Shown here in pieces: positions 26,661 to 34,379 of a DNA stretch of 64,000 bases (the first letter of the stretch is position 1; the number at the start of each line of letters is the position of its first letter). This DNA is from Terrisporobacter othiniensis (GTDB taxonomy: Bacteria > Bacillota > Clostridia > Peptostreptococcales > Peptostreptococcaceae): NCBI RefSeq assembly GCF_000808015.1, contig NZ_JWHR01000068.1:1-64000 (forward strand), read 5' to 3'. The translations under genes were made by a program, and so were the position numbers. The notes under the pieces were generated by a model, which did not search any database, had not been told where the DNA came from, and was given only the letters and a program-made list of their open reading frames with translations.

Positions 26661-26692
26661 AAGTGGGTTGTCTTATGGCAACTCACTTTTTT
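26661..26692 (+). terminator. Terminator of the amino-acid ABC operon
   Basis: AAGTGGGTTGTC (26661-26672) with GGCAACTCACTT (26677-26688), 12 bp including two G-T pairs, then T6. Confidence 0.88.
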
Positions 26693-27011
26693 ACAAAGGC
26701 CTTTTTCTATTTAGTAAGCAGGTTCACATCTGTATTGTCCATCTTCTTTGACTTTGTACAATTGTCCTAAAGTTGATTCGACAAAAGCAGTACCAGCACC
26801 TATTCTACCAGCAAGTGAAACTGATAATGCTTGGAAAGAAGATATACCTTTTTCTGATTTTTCTGTTTATCGCAAGTACAGACATTTCTTTAACTTGTCT
26901 GATTTGTAAAAAGCGTGTTCTTAAAGAGAAATATATACAGGTAATTAAGAATAATCCAACCAGACAGTTACTCCATATGATATCATTGATTCTTGTAATA
27001 ATTTGTTCCAT
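26693..27011 (-). pseudogene. Sodium:alanine symporter (AGCS family) remnant
   Basis: On the - strand an intact RBS (TTGGAGG) and ATG at 27011 open MEQIITRINDIIWSNCLVGLFLITCIYFSLRTRFLQIRQVKEM cut into the usual AGCS N-terminus. The match is then lost by frameshift and resumes as ISSFQALSVSLAGRIGAGT, jumps over the expected GNIAGVATAI...FWMW region directly to AFVESTLGQLYKVKEDGQYR, meets CEPAY where GGPAY is normal, and hits a TAA exactly where the next Tyr of PAYYIEKGL should be; IEKGL follows in frame after the stop. So a roughly 450-residue transporter is reduced to about 100 codons with an internal deletion, a frameshift, a nonsense codon and loss of the C-terminal three quarters. Confidence 0.85.
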
Positions 27012-27045
27012 TGAAGCCTCCAAGTAAAATATATTTTTGTTATTT

Positions 27046-27786
27046 TTAATACTCTTTTATAATTTCGTTCATTAAATCAGGATAATCTGAGAATACACCA
27101 TCTACATTGAACTCAATCATTTTTCTCATTGCAGTAGGTTTATTAATAGTATAAACAAATACTTTTATGTTATTTTCATGAGCAAGATCTACTATTTCTT
27201 TTGAAACTAATTCTTGAGAAAGATTGATGCTGTAAATATTTGTGTTTAATTTTTTTGCATGCTCTACAACATTGGATTCTGGAGCATAATCTTTTTCATA
27301 TTCATAAAGAGCACCATATTTAAAACTATTGTCTAAGCTGTGCAAAATATCTAAGCACTTATGATTAAAAGAAGACATGAATATTTTATCTTCAATGCCA
27401 TATTCTTTGATTAAGTCTAAAAGATCTTGTTCTAAATCATAATGTATTAAATCAGTTTTTGCTTCAATGTTTAAAATAACATCCTTGCTTTTTATTAAAT
27501 CAAAAACTTCTCTTAATGTTGGAACCTTACAATCTTCATTTTCAATAAATTCAAATTTTCTACACATAAAGCTTTTGATTTCTTCAAGTGTATAATCTTT
27601 TATAAGTCCTTTTCCCTTAAATGTTCTTTGAACATCTTCGTCATGGATAACAACCAAGTGCCCGTCTTTACTTTTGTGAACATCAAGCTCAATTCCATCA
27701 ACACCTATGAATAAAGCTTTTGAAAAAGCCAACATAGTATTTTCTGGATAGTCACCGCTTGCTCCTCTATGAGCAAAAACTTTCAT
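27046..27786 (-). CDS. glpQ: Glycerophosphodiester phosphodiesterase
   Basis: 246 residues, GDPD TIM barrel, cytoplasmic (no signal). HRGASGDYPENTMLAF (about 5-20) holds the catalytic His and the Arg-Gly-Ala motif; GVDGIELDVHKSKDGHLVVIHD supplies the metal-binding Glu and Asp and second His. It frees glycerol-3-phosphate from phospholipid headgroup diesters. RBS GGGAGG. It is preceded by a long terminator leader and, across a shared promoter region, by glpP, so GlpP antitermination is likely. The substrate would feed the glycerol-3-phosphate oxidation operon 2 kb away. The name ugpQ is also used for this class. Confidence 0.9.
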   Translation of the reverse strand: MKVFAHRGASGDYPENTMLAFSKALFIGVDGIELDVHKSKDGHLVVIHDEDVQRTFKGKGLIKDYTLEEIKSFMCRKFEFIENEDCKVPTLREVFDLIKSKDVILNIEAKTDLIHYDLEQDLLDLIKEYGIEDKIFMSSFNHKCLDILHSLDNSFKYGALYEYEKDYAPESNVVEHAKKLNTNIYSINLSQELVSKEIVDLAHENNIKVFVYTINKPTAMRKMIEFNVDGVFSDYPDLMNEIIKEY

Positions 27787-27810
27787 CTTCTTTCCTCCCT
27801 TTGTTTACAC

Positions 27811-27900
27811 AAAAAATAAAAAAGAAAGAGAGTATATTAAAAGACGGATAGAAAAGTTCCGTGGTTTAACAATAGCTCTCTCATATATTCTCCGTGCTAT
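27811..27900 (-). promoter_or_regulatory. Terminator leader before the phosphodiesterase gene, probable GlpP target
   Basis: In the - strand transcript GAGAGAGCTATT (27871-27882) pairs with AATATACTCTC (27828-27838) around an inner stem ACGGA/TCCGT, followed by a T-rich run. The inner loop contains CTTTTCTAT (27848-27856), which also occurs in the leader of the glycerol-3-phosphate oxidase operon. GlpP binding would open the terminator. Confidence 0.6.
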
Positions 27901-27929
27901 AAATAATATAAACAAATTTGATTAAACTT

Positions 27930-27991
27930 AGTATAGATTGGAGAAGGTTTTCTGTCAACGGTTGACAAGTATTTAACATAATTTTTACAAT
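27930..27991. promoter_or_regulatory. Back-to-back promoters sharing a palindromic -35 region
   Basis: TGTCAACGGTTGACA (27953-27967) is a perfect palindrome with a central G. Its left arm is the -35 TTGACA of a - strand promoter (17 bases to TATACT, 27930-27935) for the phosphodiesterase gene. Its right arm is the -35 TTGACA of a + strand promoter (18 bases to TACAAT, 27986-27991) toward the mgtC remnant and glpP. Both are near-consensus. Confidence 0.75.
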
Positions 27992-28002
27992 TTCATACAA
28001 TT

Positions 28003-28469
28003 AGTAATTTAGATCCAGCGAGATTATCAGCAAAAGTTTTATCTGGTATAAGTTTCTTATGTTCAGAAACAATAATGAAAACTTCAAATAGGGTGGTAGG
28101 TCTTACTACATATGATCAACAGCATGTATTTGAATTGCTATAGGGTATGGATATTATTTCTTAGAGATGGTATCCTGACTGATATTACTTATAGTTTTAT
28201 ATATCTCAAAATTTATAGATTCATTATTAAAAAGAACAAAGTCAGGGCAAATTGTATTAAAAATAGATGATGACAATACTATACCTCTTGTATTAAGTTT
28301 ATTAGATGATATGGGTGTCGAATCACACAAACTTACTATAAATAAAAAAGATAATGAGTGGATAGTTAATTTTACTATTGTTTATAAAGATAATAGAAAA
28401 ATAAGCGAAATAGCAAAATCATTTTATGCAGTAGACAATAATATTAGCATTGATTATTGTGGGGCTTAA
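28003..28469 (+). pseudogene. MgtC-family gene remnant
   Basis: The first part reads NLDPARLSAKVLSGISFL and CSETIMKTSNRVVGLTT, the degenerate DPARxxAQVxSGIGFLGAGTI-GLTT core of MgtC proteins. It then shifts frame and continues as IGYGYYFLEMVS, a TGA stop at 28176-28178, LILLIVLYISKFIDSLLKRTKSG, and a clean ACT-like MgtC C-terminal domain (QIVLKIDDDNTIPLVLSLLDDMG to the stop). The N-terminal 60 or so residues are missing. MgtC proteins affect magnesium homeostasis and membrane ATPase activity. A strong promoter lies just upstream, so the remnant is probably transcribed into glpP. Confidence 0.8.
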
Positions 28470-28533
28470 TGTATAATGAGTTTAGATAAAGAAAATATTG
28501 GTGGAGTTTTAGGAAGGAATAAATTAAATAATT

Positions 28534-29085
28534 ATGAGAGAATTATTAGAATGTAATCCTATAATAGGAGCTATAAAAGATGATCATGATTTAGAAAAAG
28601 TTATAGATTCTGATTGTAATGTTGTGTTTTTGCTAAATGGAGATATTCTAACGTTAAAAGATAAAGTAAACAGACTTAAGCTAAATGACAAAAGTGTTTT
28701 TGTCCATTTAGATATGATAGGTGGAATATCTAGTAATCCTGTAACTGTAAAGTATTTAAAAAATGAATTTCATATAGATGGAATAATAACTACAAAGACA
28801 AGTTTAGTGAAAAAAGCATTGGAAGAAAATATACATGTAGTGCAAAGAATATTCTTATTAGATTCTATATCATTACAAACATCAATGGAAAATATAAGAA
28901 GGGTAAAACCAAGTGCCATTGAAATTATGCCAGGGGTAATAACTAAAGTAGTAGAACGATTACACAAAGAATTTCCAGATTTACCTATAATTTGTGGGGG
29001 ATTAATTGATGATAAGCAAGAAATTATAGATGTATTAAAGTGTGGTGCTATGGCAGTATCTACTACAAAAAAAGAATTATGGTAA
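28534..29085 (+). CDS. glpP: Glycerol-3-phosphate responsive antiterminator
   Basis: 183 residues, small TIM-barrel RNA-binding regulator of the GlpP family: NPIIGAIKDDHDLEKVI, FLLNGDI, VFVHLDMIGGISSNPVTVKYL, HIDGIITTKTSLVKKALEEN, IEIMPGVITKVVERLH, PIICGGLI. In B. subtilis GlpP bound to glycerol-3-phosphate prevents termination in the leaders of glpD, glpFK and glpTQ. Here the two flanking transcription units each carry such a leader. The SD is weak (AGGAAGGAA is 14 or more bases upstream), so expression may be low or coupled to the decayed upstream frame. Confidence 0.93.
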   Translation: MRELLECNPIIGAIKDDHDLEKVIDSDCNVVFLLNGDILTLKDKVNRLKLNDKSVFVHLDMIGGISSNPVTVKYLKNEFHIDGIITTKTSLVKKALEENIHVVQRIFLLDSISLQTSMENIRRVKPSAIEIMPGVITKVVERLHKEFPDLPIICGGLIDDKQEIIDVLKCGAMAVSTTKKELW

Positions 29086-29101
29086 TATTATTATAAAAGT
29101 A

Positions 29102-29130
29102 GTGACAAAACGATTTCATTTGAATATAAT
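29102..29130 (+). promoter_or_regulatory. Promoter of the glycerol-3-phosphate oxidation operon
   Basis: GTGACA (29102-29107), 17 bases, TATAAT (29125-29130), in the gap after glpP and before the terminator leader. Confidence 0.6.
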
Positions 29131-29191
29131 GATTAATGTAAAAGGAAATTTTAAACAGAAAACAAAAAAAGTTAATATATATGGCATGAGA

Positions 29192-29238
29192 ACAGAGAGC
29201 CTTTTCTATAAGTTATTATAGGGGGCTCTCTGTTTTTG
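29192..29238 (+). promoter_or_regulatory. Leader terminator, probable GlpP antitermination site
   Basis: ACAGAGAGCC (29192-29201) pairs with GGCTCTCTGT (29224-29233) around an inner CTATAA/TTATAG stem, then a T-run, 23 bases before the operon's first ATG. It contains CTTTTCTAT (29201-29209), shared with the phosphodiesterase leader. Confidence 0.75.
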
Positions 29239-29260
29239 TTGCTAAAAAGGAGGCAATAAT

Positions 29261-30733
29261 ATGTTTGATGTAGCAATTATAGGTGCTGGTATTACAGGAA
29301 GTGCAATAGCTAGACAACTATCAAAATATGATTTAAAAACAGTAGTTTTAGAAAAAGGTATAGAGGTTTGCCAAGGAACAACAAAGGCAAATAGCGCAAT
29401 AGTGCATGGTGGATTTGATGCACAAGAAGGAACTTTAAAAGCAAAATTAAATGTCCTAGGTTGCAAAATGTATCCTAGTATTTGTGAAGAGTTAAGTGTT
29501 GAATACAAAAATAATGGATCATTGGTCTTAGCTTTCAATGAAGAGGATATGAAACACATACATGAGCTTTATGAAAGAGGATTAACAAATGGAGTAAGTG
29601 GCCTTGAAATAATAGATGGTAACAAAGTTAAAGAAATAGAGCCTAATGTCAATAAAGAAGTAGTTGGAGCTCTTTGGTGTAAAAGTTCTGGAATAGTATG
29701 TCCATTCAATTTTAATATAGCTCTTATGGAAAATGCTATTACAAATGGAGTAGAGCTAAAGTTGGAAAATGAAGTTCTAAATATAAAAAGAATAGAAGAA
29801 GAGAATTGTTTTGAAATAAAAACTAATAAAGAGAAGATAAAGTCAAAGTATGTGATAAATGCAGCTGGTGTTTATTCAGATAAAATAAATAACCTTATTT
29901 GTGGAAATGAATTTTATATTATACCGAGAAAAGGAGAATACAAAATTCTTGATAAATCTGAAGGATACAAAGCAAGTCATACTTTATTTACATGTCCAAC
30001 AGAAAAAGGAAAGGGAGTGCTAGTAACTCAAACAGTTCATGGTAACTTACTAGTAGGTCCAAATGCACAAGTGGTTGAAAAAGAAGATATAGCTACAAGT
30101 AAAGCAGGTTTAAAAGAAATTATGGATGGTGGAAGAAAATCAATTCCTAATGTAGATTTCTCAAAAACAATAACATCTTTTGCTGGAGTTAGAGCTACAC
30201 CAAACACAGGAGACTTCATGATATTCAAGTCACAAGTGGCAAAAGGATTTATAAATGTGGCTGGAATAGAATCACCAGGATTAGCGTCAGCACCAGCCAT
30301 AGCTTTATATGTGGAAGATTTATTAAAAGAAGTTATGGATGAAGATAATAGGAATTTAGAACCAAATAAAAACTTCAATCCAAGAAGAGTAAAAAATAAA
30401 CCTTTTATGGAAATGAGTTCAATGGAGCAAATAGAGATTTTAAATAAAGATGGAAGATATAAAACTATAATCTGCAGATGTGAAAATATCACAGAAGGCG
30501 AAATAGTTAATGCTATAAATAGACCTTGTGGAGCAAAAACAGTAGATGGTGTAAAAAGAAGGGTTAGACCTGGTATGGGAAGATGCCAAGGAGGGTTCTG
30601 TGGACCAAAGGTAGTTGAAATTCTAGCAAGAGAATTAAATATTACACCGGAAGAAGTTCTAAAGGATTATGAGAATTCAAATATGTTAGTTGGAAAACTT
30701 AAGGAAGTAAGAGGTGAGACTGTTGAAATATAA
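29261..30733 (+). CDS. glpA: FAD-dependent glycerol-3-phosphate dehydrogenase with BFD domain (GlpA-like)
   Basis: 490 residues. DVAIIGAGITGSAIARQLSKYDLKTVVLEKG cut into the N-terminal FAD Rossmann motif GxGxxG; a DAO-type oxidoreductase domain runs to about 370. The C-terminal domain is BFD-like with Cys405, Cys407, Cys442 and Cys447 (CRC...CQGGFC), a 2Fe-2S site. This is the anaerobic GlpA layout, oxidising glycerol-3-phosphate to dihydroxyacetone phosphate. RBS AAGGAGG. It overlaps the next flavoprotein by about 11 bases. Glycerol-3-phosphate as substrate is supported by the GlpP leader and neighbours. Confidence 0.88.
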   Translation: MFDVAIIGAGITGSAIARQLSKYDLKTVVLEKGIEVCQGTTKANSAIVHGGFDAQEGTLKAKLNVLGCKMYPSICEELSVEYKNNGSLVLAFNEEDMKHIHELYERGLTNGVSGLEIIDGNKVKEIEPNVNKEVVGALWCKSSGIVCPFNFNIALMENAITNGVELKLENEVLNIKRIEEENCFEIKTNKEKIKSKYVINAAGVYSDKINNLICGNEFYIIPRKGEYKILDKSEGYKASHTLFTCPTEKGKGVLVTQTVHGNLLVGPNAQVVEKEDIATSKAGLKEIMDGGRKSIPNVDFSKTITSFAGVRATPNTGDFMIFKSQVAKGFINVAGIESPGLASAPAIALYVEDLLKEVMDEDNRNLEPNKNFNPRRVKNKPFMEMSSMEQIEILNKDGRYKTIICRCENITEGEIVNAINRPCGAKTVDGVKRRVRPGMGRCQGGFCGPKVVEILARELNITPEEVLKDYENSNMLVGKLKEVRGETVEI

Positions 30734-31991
30734 TGTTGTAGTAATTGGAGGGGGTCCAGCAGGGCTTGGAGCAGCTGTTGAAGCAAAGAAAAACGGAGCA
30801 GAAAGTGTTTTAATAGTAGAAAGAGATAGAGAATTAGGCGGAATTTTAAATCAGTGTATTCATAATGGATTTGGTTTACATGAGTTTAAAGAAGAATTAA
30901 CAGGACCAGAGTATGCAGGGAGATTTATTGAAATGGCAGCAGAAAACAATATAGATCATGTGTTAAATACTATGGTTTTTAGCATAGACGATGATGGAGA
31001 AAACAAAGTAGTAAGAACTTTAGGAGAAAATGGATTAGAAAACATAAAGGCAGATACTATAGTTCTTGCTATGGGATGTAGGGAAAGAACAAGAGGCGCT
31101 ATAGATATTCCGGGATATAGACCATCAGGAGTTTATAATGCAGGCGCAGCCCAAAGATATATGAACATGGAAGGTTACATGGTAGGTAAAAAAGTAGTAA
31201 TCTATGGTTCGGGAGATATAGGACTAATAATGGCAAGACGTATGACTCTAGAAGGTGCGGAAGTTAAATGTGTGGTAGAAATAAATCCTCATTCAAGTGG
31301 ATTAACAAGAAATATAGTTCAATGTTTAGATGATTTTAATATTCCTTTAAAGTTACAAACATGTATAAACTACATACATGGAAAAGATAGAGTGGAAGGT
31401 ATAACTTTAGCAAAATTAGATGAAAATAGAGAGGTTGTATCAGGCAGTGAAGAATTTATAGAATGCGATACTTTACTACTTTCGGTAGGATTAATACCAG
31501 AAAATGAGCTTTCAACAAATGTGGGAGTGGAGCTAGACAGAAAAACTAGCGGACCAATTGTGGATAGTAGTATGTCCACTAATATAGAAGGAATTTTTGC
31601 TTGTGGAAATGTGGTTCATGTTCACGACTTGGTAGATTTCGTTACGAAAGAAAGTAGAATAGCGGGAAGAGAAGCTGCTTTATACGTTAAAAATAAAAAA
31701 GAAAGATTAAGCAAATCAGAAGATAAAAAAATAAACACTGTGGCAGGAGATGGAATATCTTATATTGTGCCACAAAGTTTAAATCTAGACTCAGAAAAAG
31801 ATATAAATCTATTTATGAGAGTCAGAAATATTTGTAACAAGAAAACATTAGTTGTTAGAAGTGGAGATAATATAATTTTAGAAAAGAAGAGACCTTATAT
31901 GATACCATCAGAAATGGAAACTTTAAAAATAGACAAAGAAAAATTATCTCTAATAAAAGAAGATATAAGTATTTGTGTGGAGGAGGTTTAA
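30723..31991 (+). CDS. FAD/NAD(P)-binding oxidoreductase, partner of GlpA-like protein
   Basis: 422 residues. Two nucleotide-binding motifs: VVVIGGGPAGLGAAVEAKK (about 4-22) for FAD and KVVIYGSGDIGLIMARRM mid-protein for NAD(P)H. AMGCRERTRGAIDIPG and GIFACGNVVHVHDLVD are typical of the thioredoxin-reductase-like flavoproteins found beside GlpA in Clostridia. I take TTG at 30723, 6 bases after GAGGTG; a GTG at 30714 is the alternative. It probably passes electrons from glycerol-3-phosphate to NAD(P)+. It does not resemble E. coli GlpB closely, so no symbol is given. Confidence 0.85.
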   Translation: MKYNVVVIGGGPAGLGAAVEAKKNGAESVLIVERDRELGGILNQCIHNGFGLHEFKEELTGPEYAGRFIEMAAENNIDHVLNTMVFSIDDDGENKVVRTLGENGLENIKADTIVLAMGCRERTRGAIDIPGYRPSGVYNAGAAQRYMNMEGYMVGKKVVIYGSGDIGLIMARRMTLEGAEVKCVVEINPHSSGLTRNIVQCLDDFNIPLKLQTCINYIHGKDRVEGITLAKLDENREVVSGSEEFIECDTLLLSVGLIPENELSTNVGVELDRKTSGPIVDSSMSTNIEGIFACGNVVHVHDLVDFVTKESRIAGREAALYVKNKKERLSKSEDKKINTVAGDGISYIVPQSLNLDSEKDINLFMRVRNICNKKTLVVRSGDNIILEKKRPYMIPSEMETLKIDKEKLSLIKEDISICVEEV

Positions 31992-31993
31992 TC

Positions 31994-32392
31994 ATGAAAA
32001 GAGAGATAACTTGTATAGTATGTCCAAAAGGATGTCAAATGATAGTTAGTAATATAGATGGACAATATATAGTAGAAGGAAATAGCTGTATTAGGGGAGC
32101 AAAATATGGTGTGGATGAAGTTACCAGCCCAAAAAGAATGATAACTTCGACAGTAAGATTAGAAGGGGCTTATTTAAATATGCTTCCAGTAAAAACATCA
32201 GTTTCTGTACCAAAAGATTTAGTGTTTGAGATAATGAATATATTATCAACGATAAAAATTACTGCTCCAGTAAAAGTGGGAGATATAATTGTAAAAAATA
32301 TACTAGATACAGGAGTGGATATAGTTAGTACTAAAACTATAAGTAATGTATGTCAAGAATATGAAAACGACGAATTAAGAAAAATTTTGTAA
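31994..32392 (+). CDS. DUF1667 iron-sulfur-type protein of the glp operon
   Basis: 132 residues from the ATG at 31994, 7 bases after AGGAGG. Cys7, Cys10 and Cys14 in TCIVCPKGCQM and Cys32 in GNSCIRGAKYG form a ferredoxin-like or Zn-binding set, followed by the VTSPKRMITSTVRL block, all DUF1667 marks. The family regularly follows GlpA-type and NAD-FAD flavoprotein genes; a third, small electron-transfer subunit is likely but not shown. Confidence 0.87.
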   Translation: MKREITCIVCPKGCQMIVSNIDGQYIVEGNSCIRGAKYGVDEVTSPKRMITSTVRLEGAYLNMLPVKTSVSVPKDLVFEIMNILSTIKITAPVKVGDIIVKNILDTGVDIVSTKTISNVCQEYENDELRKIL

Positions 32393-32415
32393 CATAAATA
32401 GAAGATAGATAATAA

Positions 32416-32464
32416 AAGCCTGTAAATTTTTATTATAAAATAAAAAAATTATAGGCTTATTTTA
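32416..32464 (+). terminator. Terminator of the glp operon
   Basis: AAGCCTGTAAATTTTT (32416-32431) pairs with AAAAAATTATAGGCTT (32444-32459), imperfect, then TATTTTATTTTT. The rest of the gap to 32655 is AT-rich with nothing I can support. Confidence 0.7.
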
Positions 32465-32655
32465 TTTTTGATGATGATTTATTAAGTTTTAGCTTTAGAC
32501 TTATATTTATGGATTTATTATTAATAAATTCTATATTTTACCTGAAATTATAAAAACTATCAATTAGACATAGAGAATAATTATAAATTATAATGGTGAA
32601 GCGATACAAGAAATATATATAAAATCAAATGTAGGGAGTTTCGATAGGAGGAAAT

Positions 32656-34317
32656 ATGAAAAGAAAGATATTTAGTTTATTTTTAAGCACATCTTTATTA
32701 TGTACGGCACTTACAGGATGTAGTTCAAAGGGAGCAGAAAGTAGCGAAGGGAAAGCAAAAGATACTATAGTATATTCTATGAACACAGCGCCACAAGGAA
32801 TATTCAATCCGCTTGTTTCAGATACAGCAAGTGATCACTATGTTGAATCAGTTGTTTATGCATCCTTAATGACAGTTAATGATAAAGGAGAATTAGAAAC
32901 GTACTTAGCAGACGAATATAAAGTTTCAGATGATCAGAAAACGATTACATACAAAATAAAAGATAATGCTAAATGGCATGATGGAGAAGATGTAACAGCT
33001 GATGATGTAGCATTCACATTCACAAGTATGGCAGCAAGTGATTATTCAGGTGGATATTATGGTGATGTTCAAAATATAAAAGGTGCTCAAGAATATCATG
33101 ACGGAAACGCTGATGAAATTGAAGGATTAAAGGTTATTGATGAAGATACAATAGAAATAGAATTTGAAAAGGTATATGCACCAGCTGTAACAAACTTAGG
33201 GACAGTACAAATACTACCAGAACATATATGGTCAGAAGTAGCTGTAGGAGAATGGACAAATAAAACGGAATTATTAAATAATCCAATAGGATGTGGACCA
33301 TATAAAATAGCTGAATATAAAAGTGGTTCTCATGTAAAATTCGAAGCTGCATCAGACTTCTTTGATGGGGAAGTAAAAACAGCAAACCTAGTGTTTAAAG
33401 TTATTAATGCTGATACTACTCAAGCTGAATTTAAAAGCGGATCAATAGATGTTGCTAATGTAGAAGCATTAACAAAAGCTGATGTAGATTCATTAGTTAA
33501 AGAAGGCTATAAAAAGGTTGATTTTGATAATTACCTATTTACATATATGGGATTCAATTTAAGAAATGAAAAACTACAAGATGTAAACTTACGTAAGGCT
33601 TTCATGCACGCAATTAACCGTCAAGGTATTATAGATAATGTGGTAGAAGGACGTGGACAAGTTCTTAATGCGCCATTATTACCATCAAGTTGGGCTTATC
33701 CAGAAGAATCAACATTAGATTCATATGAATATGATGTTGAAAAAGCAAAATCTTTATTAAAAGAAGCTGGTTGGGAAGATAAAGATGGAGATGGAATAGT
33801 TGAAAATGAAGATGGGGAAAAATTAGAGTTAACTCTTGTTTGTCAAACTAGTCATCCAGTTAGAGAAAAAACAGCAGTAGTAATACAAGAAAACTTAAAA
33901 GAAATAGGTATTAAAATAGATATAGATTCTATGGAGTTTTCATCTGTTATGGATAAAGTAGTTTCTAATCATGAATTTGATTTATATATGATGGGTAATA
34001 CATTATCTTTAGATCCAGATCCAAGACCAATGTGGCATTCAGATGCTATATCGAATGAAAAAGGTGTGATTGGATATAACATAGTTGCTTATGATAACCA
34101 AGAAACAGATAAGTTAATTGAAGAAGGTAATGCTACTTTAGATCAATCAGAACGTGAAGCAATCTATGGTAAATTTGCGAAAATATTAAATGAAGATGTA
34201 CCAGAAGCATATTTATTCTGCCAAGATATAGAACGTGTATATAACAGTAAATTAGAAGGATATAAACCATCTACATTTAATGAATTCTACAATGTTCATA
34301 ATTGGGTAATTAAATAA
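32656..34317 (+). CDS. Oligopeptide ABC transporter substrate-binding lipoprotein
   Basis: 553 residues, family 5 solute-binding protein. Lipobox LTGC with the Cys at residue 22 (SLLCTALTGCSSKG). The SBP_bac_5 landmark TYKIKDNAKWHDGEDVTADDVAFTF is present, with LRKAFMHAINRQGI later. It binds peptides (or a peptide-like ligand) outside the membrane for import. RBS AGGAGG. It is separated from the permeases by a strong terminator-like hairpin, which favours excess of the binding protein. Confidence 0.92.
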   Translation: MKRKIFSLFLSTSLLCTALTGCSSKGAESSEGKAKDTIVYSMNTAPQGIFNPLVSDTASDHYVESVVYASLMTVNDKGELETYLADEYKVSDDQKTITYKIKDNAKWHDGEDVTADDVAFTFTSMAASDYSGGYYGDVQNIKGAQEYHDGNADEIEGLKVIDEDTIEIEFEKVYAPAVTNLGTVQILPEHIWSEVAVGEWTNKTELLNNPIGCGPYKIAEYKSGSHVKFEAASDFFDGEVKTANLVFKVINADTTQAEFKSGSIDVANVEALTKADVDSLVKEGYKKVDFDNYLFTYMGFNLRNEKLQDVNLRKAFMHAINRQGIIDNVVEGRGQVLNAPLLPSSWAYPEESTLDSYEYDVEKAKSLLKEAGWEDKDGDGIVENEDGEKLELTLVCQTSHPVREKTAVVIQENLKEIGIKIDIDSMEFSSVMDKVVSNHEFDLYMMGNTLSLDPDPRPMWHSDAISNEKGVIGYNIVAYDNQETDKLIEEGNATLDQSEREAIYGKFAKILNEDVPEAYLFCQDIERVYNSKLEGYKPSTFNEFYNVHNWVIK

Positions 34318-34327
34318 TATAAATTAG

Positions 34328-34358
34328 AAAAGGTTGTTTCTTGCAAACAACCTTTTTT
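34328..34358 (+). terminator. Intercistronic attenuator between binding protein and permeases
   Basis: AAAAGGTTGTTT (34328-34339) pairs perfectly over 12 bp with AAACAACCTTTT (34345-34356) around 5 bases, then T6 in all. It ends 4 bases before the AAGGAG of the next gene. Confidence 0.88.
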
Positions 34359-34379
34359 ATGAAGGAGATCAATGATAGT

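Noticed and set aside
26773-27027. Open frame on the + strand over the symporter remnant
   Set aside because: The - strand reading matches the AGCS family in three separate segments; the + strand frame does not.
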